Positions 53,261 through 62,485 of a stretch of 64,000 bases of DNA are shown one piece after another. The DNA is from JAICLK01 sp963810525 (GTDB taxonomy: Bacteria > Patescibacteriota > Saccharimonadia > Saccharimonadales > UBA4665), in contig CAWENB010000003.1 in assembly GCA_963810525.1 (NCBI GenBank), positions 1,057,816-1,121,815 of the forward strand, in the 5' to 3' direction. How positions within the stretch are numbered: position 1 is the stretch's first letter; each line of letters opens with the position of its first letter. Position numbers and translations under genes: made by a program. The notes under the pieces were generated by a model. That model saw only the letters and a list, made by a program, of their open reading frames with translations. It was not told where the DNA came from and did no database searches.

Positions 53261-53755
53261 CTAAGGTAGCGTTATCCACTGTCCGGGGGCAAAGTCCATG
53301 AGCCACAGACCGTCGTATTGGATGGTGATGTTCATTGGGCCGGTCGCTCCGTTGATTGTGTCGGTGCCATACGGCGTCACGTCGATGTTAAAGGCGTTGG
53401 CGTCGGTCTTCTTGATTATCTTCTGGTCAAGAGTGCCCACGGCTGCCGGAAGCTGGGCTATTTGGTCAGCGGCGGTCCCTGACGACAGTAATTGTATCTG
53501 AAAGCCGGTTGGTATGGCAACAGCGGCCGGAGTGAAGGCAGAGACGGTCGTGGTCCAGCCGCCGCCGGTGAAGCTGACGTTGCCGGTCAGGATGTTCGAG
53601 AGGGCATTGGAGGTGTCCCGCTCGCGGGCGCGGAGAGCTTCGTTGAGCTGCTTGAGGTACTTGACTGTGTGAGGGTCAATGACGGGCTCAAAGCGCGTGA
53701 CTGGGGGCAGGACCATCTCGTGGCTGAGGATGGGGATTGTCGGGGGGGTGGCCAT
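53261..53755 (-). CDS. Fibre-like structural protein (164 aa)
   Basis: KYLKQLNEALRARERDTSNA is a coiled-coil stem. LSSGTAADQIAQLPAAVGTL then NIDVTPYGTDTINGATGPMN is a beta-spiral pattern seen in phage appendage proteins (D-TINGA). It ends WLMDFAPGQWITLP. It probably joins fibre parts. Confidence 0.55.
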   Translation of the reverse strand: MATPPTIPILSHEMVLPPVTRFEPVIDPHTVKYLKQLNEALRARERDTSNALSNILTGNVSFTGGGWTTTVSAFTPAAVAIPTGFQIQLLSSGTAADQIAQLPAAVGTLDQKIIKKTDANAFNIDVTPYGTDTINGATGPMNITIQYDGLWLMDFAPGQWITLP

Positions 53756-55438
53756 TATTTGGGGATGTCCTCGACCGCAACGCCCTTCATAGCCTCAAGG
53801 AAGTCATCCCACGAGAACTTCCCACCGGCCTTTGCGGCTTTCATGAGCTTGTCTTTAAGCGGCCCCTCCGGCAATTCATCAATGGTCGTACCCGGCTCTT
53901 GAAAGAACTGATTACCGGGCGCTGCCTTTCCTTCGCTCTTGGTGCCTCTTTCTAATACGTTCCTGAAGCTCTTTACCCTATCCCAAAGCTCATTTATCGC
54001 GTTCTTTCCCTGCTTCGGGGCCATCCGACCGATGACGTTGCCCGTCCTGTCTGTCAGAAATAGCTTCTCCGGCGGTACGACGTGACCGCCCGAGGCCAGC
54101 GGCACTCCACCACCACTCTCGTCAGCACCGACGAGCTGATGAATGTTGGGCCAGTTGGAGCGGACAGCCGGCCGGCCCTTGACAGTCTCCGGGCTTAGCT
54201 CGGCTCGCGGACTCTTGCCCCGCAGCTGCATCAGAGTCTCTAGGTTCTTTGTGTCCATCTTCTTCCAGCGAGGGATGATTTCCTTCTCGGGGTCAACGTT
54301 GAACTGCTTGGAGCGGACAAGGAGAGGCGGGAGGTCTTCAGGCGTAGTCGCTATGAAGTTGGGACCAAAAGGCTGATGGGGCTCTTCGCTGAACCAGCCG
54401 CCTTTCATCCCTTCTCCGGCTATTCCCGAAAGGGCCTTTCGAGCCGTGTCGTGAAAGACTTTAAGACCGTGATAGAGGGTGTTCTCGGGCAGAGGGAGGG
54501 TGTCTTTGGGACTCAGGTTCTTCTGGAGGAGGTTGAGGAGGTCTTGGGTCGTGGGGCTCTCAGCTTGCGTCATCTCGTCGATGTCGGCTGGTTCGAGAGA
54601 CATGGTGCGGTTGTCGGAGTTGATGGGCTCTTCTTGGTAAGCTCGTTTGGTGGCTAAGTTACCCGGCAGCCCCTGCGTCAGTTTATTCTCGCCCGGAAAC
54701 ACTGGGTCGTGAAGGACATTCTCATGTGCCTCAAACGGAGTGAGCTTCTCGGTCGGGGGCTGAGTGGAGGCGTTGAAGCATTGCCCTTTATGGGTTGGGC
54801 CACATTTGCCTTGAACTTATCCATCCACCCGGATGGGCCTTAGCCATTGTCTCTAGCTTCCCGAAGTGCTCCGTCAAGGCTCCTTGCGGGGACAGGGGGG
54901 TGGTGATTCCGGCGGCTGGCTTCAGCAAGTTAGCCGATGCCTCGCTCTGAGGGAACGGCATGTCAGGGTCGCCGAGCGCCATGTCCACTACATCGCTGGG
55001 ATTTAACTTGTGCGTTACCTCGGCGGAAATGCCTTCGGGAATCTCCAAGTCCTTTGTCCCCTTCGCTACCTTTACGCCCCCAGGCAGCATTACATCCCCC
55101 AGCTCGCCCGTCTTCTGCGGGCTCAGGTCACTGGTGGCCGTACCGGACAGGATTTGGAGCGGGGTGGGGGCCTCACGGATAGGGTTTGCTGAGCCGGAAA
55201 CAGGCCTCTGAGCCATTTTCAGTAAGGGGGGCACAGTAGCACCTAGGAGCGGGTTCAAAAGCTCTCCTAGGGCCGCTTTCGCCCAACCTACGCCCGCGGC
55301 ATTGGCCGGGATGTTAATGGGGTCAATGTCGGGCTTCTGAAGAGCCTCGCTCTGGGCCAATTGGGCGAGGAGCTGGGGAGGGGGCTTCTTACCGGCCTTT
55401 AGATACTGCTGGAGGATGTCGAGGAGATTAGTAGACAT
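53755..55438 (-). pseudogene. Large virion protein gene split by two one-base shifts
   Basis: The frame from 55438 (MSTNLLDILQQYLKAGKKPP) ends early at 54788. The next frame reads on sensibly as WMDKFKANVAQPIKGNASTP. Another shift gives TEKLTPFEAHENVLHDPVFP, which runs to the stop at 53755. Correcting one base near 54834 (GGG run) and one near 54761 gives one protein of about 560 aa. The content is helical and polar with a Pro-rich N-terminal part. It could be an ejection or portal-associated protein; no domain named. Confidence 0.55.
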
Positions 55439-55452
55439 AGCGTGTCTAAACT

Positions 55453-57315
55453 CTATTGAACACCATAACCGCTGCCTCGGTCATCGAGGTCACAGAACAG
55501 CGTGCCTCCAGCAAACACAAGTTGAGCTAGCGCACCTGCGCTACTTAGCTCAAACTGAAGGAAGTTAGCCGCAATGTTCTGCGGATTCAGCGGCCCGGGC
55601 TGAGCGGGCACCTCAAACGTGGTCTGGTCGGCCTGCTGAATGGCCATAGCCATGATGCTGGTCCCGGGGGTCGTATAGGGCTGCAACAGCCCCCAGACGA
55701 TGAAGCTGAGCGTCTCCGGACTAGCCGCCTGTTGAAGGTACAGTTCTATGGTGCTTATCTTCTGCGTCTTGCGAGGGTCTTGTCGGACCGGCGGATAGAC
55801 AGCGTAGTACGGAATAACCGTCCCGTTGTCCGTCGTGGCCGTAAAGAAGCTGTAGACATTCCCCTGCGTATCTCCTGTCCAGCAGCTGAGCGTGTTGGTG
55901 GCCGGGATGGAGGTCCAGGAGGTATAGGTGGGGTCCATGCTGGCCCACGTAGCGCTGGCCGTCTGCCAGTAATTCGGAGCTACGTTCCAAGTGACTCCCA
56001 TCGCGTTGTTCACGACCGCCGCCGCTGTCATGGGCCCCGCCAGCGTAATCAGCGGCTCGAAGGCCTGCCGCCGGATGGAGTACATGACGGCCATTGTCGG
56101 GTCCTCTTCGCCAAGGGGCGGGAAAAAGAACAGCACCGAGCGCTTGTTGGGTAGATAGGTCGCTGAGACCCGGTCTGAGGTCTCGGCGTTCAGGAGCGGC
56201 CGAACGACGGGGTCAATGGGATCGCTGATGGGATGGATGGTATTGCCGTCGAACTGATAGACCCGGCCGTCCTGACCGAGGTAGAAGTGATAGCCTTCAG
56301 CCATGACCATCGCCGACGGTCCGCACGGCCCGGTCATGTTGTCCGTCGTATTGATGCGCTCCGTGGCGAAGGCATTGGCATCGCCACCCGGGTAGGCATA
56401 GAGCAGCCACGCGCTCAGGTCCCGGTAGATGATAGCTGTGTTCTCGCTGGTATGCAGCAGCCCGACAATCGCATCTCCGAAGCTGTCCTGCATGTCCAGA
56501 AAGCCCAAGACTGGCCATGTCGTCCCGTCATTGACGCTGCTCCAGCGCACGCGAAAGGGGTACTGAGTGCCGCCCTCGCTGGTGTTCACTACGACCAGCC
56601 GGTTGGCAATGACCTCAATGTCTCGTGCTGTGGCGAACGGCACTCCGCCATCCGCGTCTACAGCCGTCCCGCCAGTCCCAGTGTTGGTGTCCGCCGAAGC
56701 AAAGGTGAAGGTGTTGAACCCGACACTGGTAACGACCCAAGTCCCGTTGAAGGGTGCTTCGGTATTCCCGGCTATGGTGACGCTATCCCCAGGCTTGATG
56801 CCCAGCGGGTTATTTGGCAGCGTAACTGTAGCCGTCCCGTCGGCATTACCGACGATGTTGGTGATGGGGAATGACCCTCCGCCAATGACCTGCTGGGCCA
56901 TTGACAGCGAGCTGTTCCAGCGCCACAGCCCGTCCTGGTTATTGACACCATAAACCCACGTCGCCCCGTTCTGTTGGAAGGGCGTGAAGTGAGCCGGGTC
57001 ATCAGCATCCCCCGTAGGCCCGCCGATGGAGGTGAACATCCCGTTGTCATCGTACTTCCACCACTGGGTGTCGGTGCCGAGGACGACCTGAAAGCTGCCC
57101 GACTGGTCGCGGTAGTTGACTATGCCAGTGATGCGCTCGGTGGGCAGGGTCGTGCCGACCAAACTGTAGCCCTGACGGGCCTTTAGGAGCCCATCCTCAT
57201 CCACGTAGACATTCGAGCCATCGACAAGGCTGTCCGGCGGGTTCTGATAATTCGGTACGTTGGTTATCAGACCCTTGGTAGGAACGACGATCTGTATCGC
57301 TACCGTTCCTAGCAT
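55453..57315 (-). CDS. Tail tube/tail tubular-B-like structural protein (620 aa)
   Basis: Starts MLGTVAIQIVVPTKGLITNV, then an eight-bladed-looking beta sequence with repeated W and GD elements (VNYRDQSGSFQVVLGTDTQW, VYGVNNQDGLWRWNSSLSMA). I recognise this from large podovirus-like tail proteins that resemble the T7 gp12 group. The position next to the head-tail adaptor gene agrees. Confidence 0.6.
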   Translation of the reverse strand: MLGTVAIQIVVPTKGLITNVPNYQNPPDSLVDGSNVYVDEDGLLKARQGYSLVGTTLPTERITGIVNYRDQSGSFQVVLGTDTQWWKYDDNGMFTSIGGPTGDADDPAHFTPFQQNGATWVYGVNNQDGLWRWNSSLSMAQQVIGGGSFPITNIVGNADGTATVTLPNNPLGIKPGDSVTIAGNTEAPFNGTWVVTSVGFNTFTFASADTNTGTGGTAVDADGGVPFATARDIEVIANRLVVVNTSEGGTQYPFRVRWSSVNDGTTWPVLGFLDMQDSFGDAIVGLLHTSENTAIIYRDLSAWLLYAYPGGDANAFATERINTTDNMTGPCGPSAMVMAEGYHFYLGQDGRVYQFDGNTIHPISDPIDPVVRPLLNAETSDRVSATYLPNKRSVLFFFPPLGEEDPTMAVMYSIRRQAFEPLITLAGPMTAAAVVNNAMGVTWNVAPNYWQTASATWASMDPTYTSWTSIPATNTLSCWTGDTQGNVYSFFTATTDNGTVIPYYAVYPPVRQDPRKTQKISTIELYLQQAASPETLSFIVWGLLQPYTTPGTSIMAMAIQQADQTTFEVPAQPGPLNPQNIAANFLQFELSSAGALAQLVFAGGTLFCDLDDRGSGYGVQ

Positions 57316-57318
57316 GGC

Positions 57319-58278
57319 TTAACCGCTGAAGTCTGGAGGTCCGGACAGGTCGTGGTCGTAGTCAACGGCCGCGTCAAAGAGCCTTCGGCCACCCCACGAT
57401 GTGATGCCCTTGGGAATGATGCGCTTGGAGTCTTCGGTCTTGGCTTTCTCCAGCTCGGTCATGTAGTCCTGCCGGTACTCCTGAGCCATCTGGAGCCACT
57501 TGGGGTTGCCGCTGGACGCAAACACCGCCCGACAGGCATACATCATGGCCTTGGCCTCAAGCACCTGAGAGGGAATCATGGGCAAGTCAGTCGGATTGCC
57601 CATGTCAATGGGCCCAGTCTTGCCATCCACGATGTATGGCAGTGCTGACGCCGGCCGGGGCCAGAGTTCGATCATCGGGATGTTGGTGATGCTATCCGGA
57701 TTGCCAGGATTGGGCAGGAACTGAAATGGGGCCATTGCCCAGCGTAGCGACGGCTGACCGCCTGTGGCGATTCGGCTGGGGTCGAAGCTGTTCAGCTCGG
57801 CCTGAGAAGTCTCGATGAGGTCGTCTATCTGCCGGACACGAAAGACGGTCTGGAGCGGATAGATAGGGTAATAGAGCTGTTGGAGGTTAAACGAGACCTG
57901 AGTCTGCGTCGGCTCTCGCCATGGCGCGCTAAGTGTCAGAGTGGCATTGGTCGTGATGCTGTTTACCTGTACAGGCGTCGTTAACGTCGGCCCGACCCAC
58001 AACCAGAAGCAGTTGCTGCTGCCCGGGGCACCGGCCAAGTTAGCCGTGAACGACGTTCCGGTACCGATGACGTTCGGGGAGTTCTGGGTCATCGTCACTG
58101 ACCCAGTCGTGTTCGGGATGGAGCCGTAGATGAGGAGGGTCTGGAAGAGAAAGCTCCAAGGATAGCTCTCTATTTCCTCTCGCTGGCACTTATTGAGGAG
58201 GCTGCCAAAGTCCTGGTTCAAAAGCGAAGCCATGCCTAAAAGTTGCATGTCTTGCTGCATTTGTAGGTACGTACTCAC
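57319..58278 (-). CDS. Head-tail connector/tail tubular-A-like protein (319 aa)
   Basis: MSTYLQMQQDMQLLGMASLL then LNKCQREEIESYPWSFLFQT and LWPRPASALPYIVDGKTGPI. The last (I/L-WP-x-P, then Y-x-V-x-G) is typical of gp4/gp11-type head-tail connectors, which also have helices at both ends. It ends with an acidic tail. It lies directly upstream of the large tail protein, as in podovirus-like phages. Confidence 0.65.
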   Translation of the reverse strand: MSTYLQMQQDMQLLGMASLLNQDFGSLLNKCQREEIESYPWSFLFQTLLIYGSIPNTTGSVTMTQNSPNVIGTGTSFTANLAGAPGSSNCFWLWVGPTLTTPVQVNSITTNATLTLSAPWREPTQTQVSFNLQQLYYPIYPLQTVFRVRQIDDLIETSQAELNSFDPSRIATGGQPSLRWAMAPFQFLPNPGNPDSITNIPMIELWPRPASALPYIVDGKTGPIDMGNPTDLPMIPSQVLEAKAMMYACRAVFASSGNPKWLQMAQEYRQDYMTELEKAKTEDSKRIIPKGITSWGGRRLFDAAVDYDHDLSGPPDFSG

Positions 58279-58287
58279 GGCTCTATT

Positions 58288-59169
58288 CTACCACGTCCAG
58301 TCTATCACGACATTGCTGTTGCAGCCCGGAACTATGTGCTTCCTGCGGCCCTCTTCGTTCCTGAAGCCCCCTCGGTTGTCGCAGGGCTCAGGGGTGGGGG
58401 TGGAGGTAGCTGTGGCAGTCGCGGTCGCTGTCGGCGTAGGAGTTGGCGCTGCCCCTAACTCGATTCCGGCGCATACCGCCTGCCAAGAACCCGTCACTGT
58501 CCATGCAGCCTGAAACGACGCCGTACCGCTCACAATCTGATAGGCCAACTGCTCTTGCGTATTCTGCGCCGTTATATTTGTCCACGGCGAACCGGGCGCT
58601 GTCCCTGTCACGCCGCCATTCTGTCCGATGTTGCACGCAATTAAATCCGCCGCGTTGCTGCTTGCATAAGCGGGGCTGACTTCGGCAGTTCCGGCAGCCC
58701 CGTTGCCGACCGCCGCACTTCCATCCTGTACGACGCTGGCTGGTGCGCCGGAGTAATCCACCGATGTAATATAGAGAAATTGGCCCGCCGTGCCGCCTTG
58801 TGTGACCGTAACGACCTTTCCGGGCGTAACTACGATACCGGCAAATTCGCAATCCAATCCCTGGAGCCCTGAAGTTACTGCTTCGCACCCCAACTTTGTC
58901 CATGAAACGACCCCTAGACCAGAAACCGCTAATGTAGTCGTGCCATCAACGCTGCTTTCCGTGGATGTCGAAACGACTACCAAGTCTCCGGTAGATGCGT
59001 TGCTGCCAAAGGTGGACGTCAGCGTCGGCGGATTTCCGCCATTCCAATTACCTGCGTCTTGCTGATAGGTAAGCGCGGCCCACGCTGAGGCTGACCAGAA
59101 GCCGATAAACAGCAGCGCGAAGATTAGCCAGATGCCGAAGAATGCTGCGAGTGTCGTCAGTGGCTTCAT
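58288..59169 (-). CDS. Secreted protein with Thr/Pro linker and cysteine tail (293 aa)
   Basis: ATG 59169 gives MKPLTTLAAFFGIWLIFALL, a signal or membrane segment. A beta-sandwich-like body follows (NNP-free, rich in Gly, Thr and Val; FGSNASTGDLVVVSTSTESS). Then come the linker TPTPTATATATATSTPTPEP and a short Cys-containing end (PCDNRGGFRNEEGRRKH). The linker resembles those of secreted glycosidases. Found in the middle of the head-tail genes, it is unusual. The next gene ends in a similar linker. Confidence 0.6.
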   Translation of the reverse strand: MKPLTTLAAFFGIWLIFALLFIGFWSASAWAALTYQQDAGNWNGGNPPTLTSTFGSNASTGDLVVVSTSTESSVDGTTTLAVSGLGVVSWTKLGCEAVTSGLQGLDCEFAGIVVTPGKVVTVTQGGTAGQFLYITSVDYSGAPASVVQDGSAAVGNGAAGTAEVSPAYASSNAADLIACNIGQNGGVTGTAPGSPWTNITAQNTQEQLAYQIVSGTASFQAAWTVTGSWQAVCAGIELGAAPTPTPTATATATATSTPTPEPCDNRGGFRNEEGRRKHIVPGCNSNVVIDWTW

Positions 59170-60746
59170 GGTGTGCTCGTAGGCGTTGCTGTTGGCGTTG
59201 AGGTGGCTGTAGCCGTCGGGGTCGGCTGCGGACACGGCACGTTCGCCAAATATGAATCCTCTATCCAGAGTTTTGAGAGCGCATCCCATGAGAGGTGCAT
59301 AATATCCCCGACCGATGCGGTCGTCGTAAGGACCGGCTGACTGCCCCCAGACCACTCAATCGCGCTAACCCCGACAAACGGCGTCACCGCGAAGGTGTGA
59401 CCACCCGACGTGTCCTGACAGGCTTGGATGCGTTCCTGTTGGCCGTCATAAAGTCCGGGGCATAGCTCTATTCCCGCACCGCCCCCAGTGACTGTGAAAA
59501 TGAGGTTGCTGTAAATCTGCGCCCATGTGCCGCTCGTAGCTAGTTGCACGCAGCCGAACGTGCCGGTGCCTGAATTGCTGCCTCTTCCTGGAGCTATCGC
59601 GAGTTCGTTCACCGTCCACGCGGGACCGCCGCCCTGTTCCGTAAAGACGAAATTCGTCAGATTGCCCGAGTTGTCGAGAATGGAGTACCCCGGCAACGGA
59701 TAAAGAGTCGGCAATATGCCCCAGTCGAGAATGAAATTGTTGGTCGCCCCCGAGTCGATAACGCTTTGACCGTCGCCTTCTCCGTATAGCCCAATAATAT
59801 AGGCGTTATGGCCGGCGAGTTCTATTCCATGAGTCGCGGACCCTTCTACGTCCGGTTTGATATAGACGTTGTTGTTACCCGCGTCGTAGATGCCAATAGC
59901 CCCGCTCGAAGTCCCGCCGTCTGCGATGATGTTGGAATTGACGTAGCTAGAGACATAGGTGCCGTAGCTCACACCGTCGGCGTAAATGTCGGTCAGGTGA
60001 TTATAGCAAGTACAGCCGCTAGACTGCGCTAGCAACGAGACTGCGGTATCGAAGCCCCTCACCCCGATGTTGCTGAATATGCTGTTCTCGACGCTGCCAT
60101 TCGCCGCGCCAATTTGAAGGCCAACCGTGCCGCTGGTGAAAGGGCCGTTCAGCCGCAGCCCTGAAATCTGCACCTGAGTAATACCCGATGTGATGTCACT
60201 GTTGGGAGCGATGCCACAGGCGAGATCGGTTCCGACGCCCGCTCCAACGATTGTCGAATAGCTGTCGTACCGAAGGTAAGAAGCATTCGGGCAACTAATC
60301 GCGGTAGCCACAGAACCTGCATTACCGGGCAGGAGCAGCGTCACTTGATGAGTTCCATCCCCGACGACAATATCCGCCGCCATGCTCTGAGCGCCCGTCA
60401 GCCCACGCGCATCGCAAGTGCCGCCACCCGCTGCTTCCACCGCCGCGATGCAGGCGTTTACCTTCACGTCGAAGGTCGCGCCGGAGTAATTCGCTGCGTA
60501 AAGAACGGCATTGGGAATGCCAATCGCACTGACCGTTACTAAGCTATTTACGGTTGTGGCGTTGATGCCCGTCCCGGCGTGAACTGCCGTAACCGCACCC
60601 GCCTGAGCCGCCGTCCCGCAGACTAACGGACTGATGCCGAGAACGACCGGCTTACCACCCGGACACACAGCTGCCAAACAAGGCTCCGCCACGACAAGCA
60701 ACAAGGCTGCCGTGGCGAGGAGTCTTTTACCGACTTGACATGCCAT
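59166..60746 (-). CDS. Secreted beta-helix (pectate-lyase-like) protein with Thr/Pro tail (526 aa)
   Basis: ATG 60746 gives GKRLLATAALLLVVAEPCLA, a clear signal peptide. Then comes a right-handed beta-helix signature (FDVKVNACIAAVEAAGGGTC, YSTIVGAGVGTDLACG, FSNIGVRGFDTAVSLLAQSS). It ends PCPQPTPTATATSTPTATPT. Phages use such beta-helices as depolymerases or fibre tips. A signal peptide and a Thr/Pro tail are unusual for a virion protein and suggest secretion or display. Cys are numerous. Confidence 0.65.
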   Translation of the reverse strand: MACQVGKRLLATAALLLVVAEPCLAAVCPGGKPVVLGISPLVCGTAAQAGAVTAVHAGTGINATTVNSLVTVSAIGIPNAVLYAANYSGATFDVKVNACIAAVEAAGGGTCDARGLTGAQSMAADIVVGDGTHQVTLLLPGNAGSVATAISCPNASYLRYDSYSTIVGAGVGTDLACGIAPNSDITSGITQVQISGLRLNGPFTSGTVGLQIGAANGSVENSIFSNIGVRGFDTAVSLLAQSSGCTCYNHLTDIYADGVSYGTYVSSYVNSNIIADGGTSSGAIGIYDAGNNNVYIKPDVEGSATHGIELAGHNAYIIGLYGEGDGQSVIDSGATNNFILDWGILPTLYPLPGYSILDNSGNLTNFVFTEQGGGPAWTVNELAIAPGRGSNSGTGTFGCVQLATSGTWAQIYSNLIFTVTGGGAGIELCPGLYDGQQERIQACQDTSGGHTFAVTPFVGVSAIEWSGGSQPVLTTTASVGDIMHLSWDALSKLWIEDSYLANVPCPQPTPTATATSTPTATPTSTP

Positions 60747-61143
60747 CTTCACTTGCGTACTGCACGTGAAACCACATGTCATTCGATGTGAGGACGGTTA
60801 GGCCGGACGTTGCGTCCGTCGATGAGGCGGCAATGACGATGCCGTTGACGTACTGCTCACCCCAAGAGCACGCCGAGGTCCAGCCGAAGTTGCCTTCGTC
60901 ATTGGTATTGCCGGAGCCAGCCGGGGGTACGCCGATGCAGACTATTGGTGCGGTGCCGTTGGGTGGCAAAGACGTGGCGTCGAAGGTCATAATGAAGCAT
61001 GCGTTCATGGTGTCGGTGTTGCGGCCGTCAAAGCCGTACAGGACAGCTTGGTGCGCCACAACGACAAGGCTGTTGATGCCCGTCTTGGAGGGATTGGTCG
61101 TCCTAGTCGTGCCGGCAGCGGCGAGTTCGTACTGAAGAGCCAT
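60727..61143 (-). CDS. Virion-region protein, decoration-like (138 aa)
   Basis: MALQYELAAAGTTRTTNPSK, then beta-rich sequence (INSLVVVAHQAVLYGFDGRN, NGIVIAASSTDATSGLTVLT) ending WFHVQYASEDGMSSR. It may decorate the capsid. The start at 61143 overlaps the stop of the gene before it. No named family. Confidence 0.5.
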   Translation of the reverse strand: MALQYELAAAGTTRTTNPSKTGINSLVVVAHQAVLYGFDGRNTDTMNACFIMTFDATSLPPNGTAPIVCIGVPPAGSGNTNDEGNFGWTSACSWGEQYVNGIVIAASSTDATSGLTVLTSNDMWFHVQYASEDGMSSR

Positions 61144-61292
61144 TAACTGTGCCTCGTCCGAGGCCCGTAGTTCATGCCACGAGCCATCTTCTTGGGGCCA
61201 TTGCGCCGAGCGAACTTGGGGCCGCAACCGGGCTTATGGCTGGACTCCACCCGCATCCCTTTCGGCTTGCGAATGCTAATGCCGGGGTTCAT
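61143..61292 (-). CDS. Tiny basic protein (49 aa)
   Basis: MNPGISIRKPKGMRVESSHK, then CGPKFARRNGPKKMARGMNY: Arg/Lys-rich with little hydrophobic content. TAATG coupling on the left. First to be met, in plus coordinates, of five consecutive tiny basic genes. Confidence 0.5.
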   Translation of the reverse strand: MNPGISIRKPKGMRVESSHKPGCGPKFARRNGPKKMARGMNYGPRTRHS

Positions 61293-61444
61293 TACCGACG
61301 GCCTCGCTTTCGCGGCTTGACCGCCTTGAATGCCCCAGAGAGCTTACGCTGAAGTTCTTTCATGGAGCTGCCGTGGGCATTGACAGAGAAGCTGGCCGGC
61401 TCCTTATTCGGGTTGTAAGCTGATGGTGTCGCTCCCTTAGCCAT
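61292..61444 (-). CDS. Tiny basic protein (50 aa)
   Basis: MAKGATPSAYNPNKEPASFS, then MKELQRKLSGAFKAVKPRKR. A helical basic C-terminus typical of nucleic-acid condensing peptides. Its start overlaps the stop of the next basic gene (TAATG). Confidence 0.5.
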   Translation of the reverse strand: MAKGATPSAYNPNKEPASFSVNAHGSSMKELQRKLSGAFKAVKPRKRGRR

Positions 61445-61533
61445 TAGCGCCCCCCTTTGCGTGCCTTGCCGTACCGAACGCCGCGAGCTTGCGCCCCACG
61501 GCTCTTCTTGGTCGATTTGCTGACTCGCTTCAT
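61444..61533 (-). CDS. Tiny basic protein (29 aa)
   Basis: MKRVSKSTKKSRGAQARGVR then YGKARKGGR: more than a third Arg/Lys. Overlaps both neighbours by start-stop codons, which supports it being real despite its size. Confidence 0.45.
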   Translation of the reverse strand: MKRVSKSTKKSRGAQARGVRYGKARKGGR

Positions 61534-61715
61534 TACCTGCCCCTCGACCGCTTTCGGTAAGGTCCGATGCTGAAGGTGCTGAAGCGCTTGGCTTGAGACG
61601 TAAGACCCTTCTTGCGCCGGCTGTTGTCAACCCGCGCAGTGTCGGTACTTACGTCGCCTTCAACCCGGATAGCCTTACCTCGGCGATTATAGATGCCGTT
61701 GCCGCCGTATTCCAC
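61533..61715 (-). CDS. Small basic protein (60 aa)
   Basis: MEYGGNGIYNRRGKAIRVEG, a strand-like start, then RRKKGLTSQAKRFSTFSIGP and YRKRSRGR. Basic, probably nucleic-acid binding. Overlaps the next start. Confidence 0.5.
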   Translation of the reverse strand: MEYGGNGIYNRRGKAIRVEGDVSTDTARVDNSRRKKGLTSQAKRFSTFSIGPYRKRSRGR

Positions 61716-61719
61716 GGGC

Positions 61720-61842
61720 TTAGCCCTTGCGATGCGTCTTGTTGTACTTGCTCATCGTCACGGGGACGGTGTAGTGACCGGCTGTCCGGCCGCCTTTGTG
61801 CCCTCGCTTGGACCTTGAGCGTCTTCGCTTTAGCTGCGTCAT
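61720..61842 (-). CDS. Tiny basic protein (40 aa)
   Basis: MTQLKRRRSRSKRGHKGGRT then TVPVTMSKYNKTHRKG, resembling the Arg/Lys/Gly/His tail of the protein at 46748. Part of the tiny basic cluster. A much longer open frame upstream of this ATG is a composite of other genes. Confidence 0.5.
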   Translation of the reverse strand: MTQLKRRRSRSKRGHKGGRTAGHYTVPVTMSKYNKTHRKG

Positions 61843-61843
61843 T

Positions 61844-62202
61844 TTAGACTCCAAAGAAGATGGCGTTGAGGGTGTAGCTGGCAATCGCCGTGCTTGCTGC
61901 CTACTTCGGCTAGCGGGGCCGTGGCCGCCGTGGTCTGAAGAGCTGAAGCTTGGCATTTGCGCCAGCCCCGACGCCAGGGGTGACGTTAGCGACATAGGCC
62001 GTGGCCTGTCCCGCAGGCATGCAGGTATTACAGTCCACGTAGTCGATGTAGTCGAGACCAACCAACGGCGGGGCGAATGGTGTCTCCGCCTGTGGTATAG
62101 GTGTCGTTGCCCGATGCCGGCGAGGTCAGCGTCGCATAAAACATGCTGCTGGTCACCATACACAGTGGCTTTGTTAATTACTGCTGTCCATGCGATGCTC
62201 AT
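61844..62202 (-). pseudogene. Structural protein gene with several one-base shifts
   Basis: ATG 62202 (GGCGGAG site) begins MSIAWTAVINKATVYGDQQ. The sensible sequence then passes through three further frame changes: FYATLTSPASGNDTYTTGGD, LDYIDYVDCNTCMPAGQATA (on to VTPGVGAGANAKLQLF), TTAATAPLAEVG and finally STAIASYTLNAIFFGV with a stop at 61844. Corrected length is about 115 aa. This density of shifts in 350 bp is most simply explained by sequence errors. The product is probably a small virion protein. Confidence 0.5.
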
Positions 62203-62205
62203 TAT

Positions 62206-62485
62206 TGATTCTCCGCCGTCTGTCCAAATGGTCAGGCTCCCGCCGCAATCTTCGAGCGCATGCTTGAAGTTCAGGTACTCATCCACAGGGACGGTCTTAT
62301 CATGACCGCGTCCGAGACCGTACTTCTGAAGCACCGGCTGACAGGCTGGCGGCGCGGTTATCAGCATCTTGGGCGGCACGTAGGCCAGGGGTTTGATTTC
62401 TTGCTTACCCCCGGCATACCACGATGCCGCGCCAAAGCTTCCGACCGCGAGCAGCACTGCTCCGATTGCGACGAGCCTGTTCATT
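62206..62485 (-). CDS. Membrane-anchored late protein (about 90 aa)
   Basis: ATG 62485 gives MNRLVAIGAVLLAVGSFGAA, a signal or anchor segment. Then come QEIKPLAYVPPKMLITAPPA, a Cys, and VPVDEYLNFKHALEDCGGSL. In the sequence as given the frame runs without a stop into the next gene. A TAA one frame away at about 62203 suggests a missing base near the end. A similar outline is seen in some outer spanins. Confidence 0.45.
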
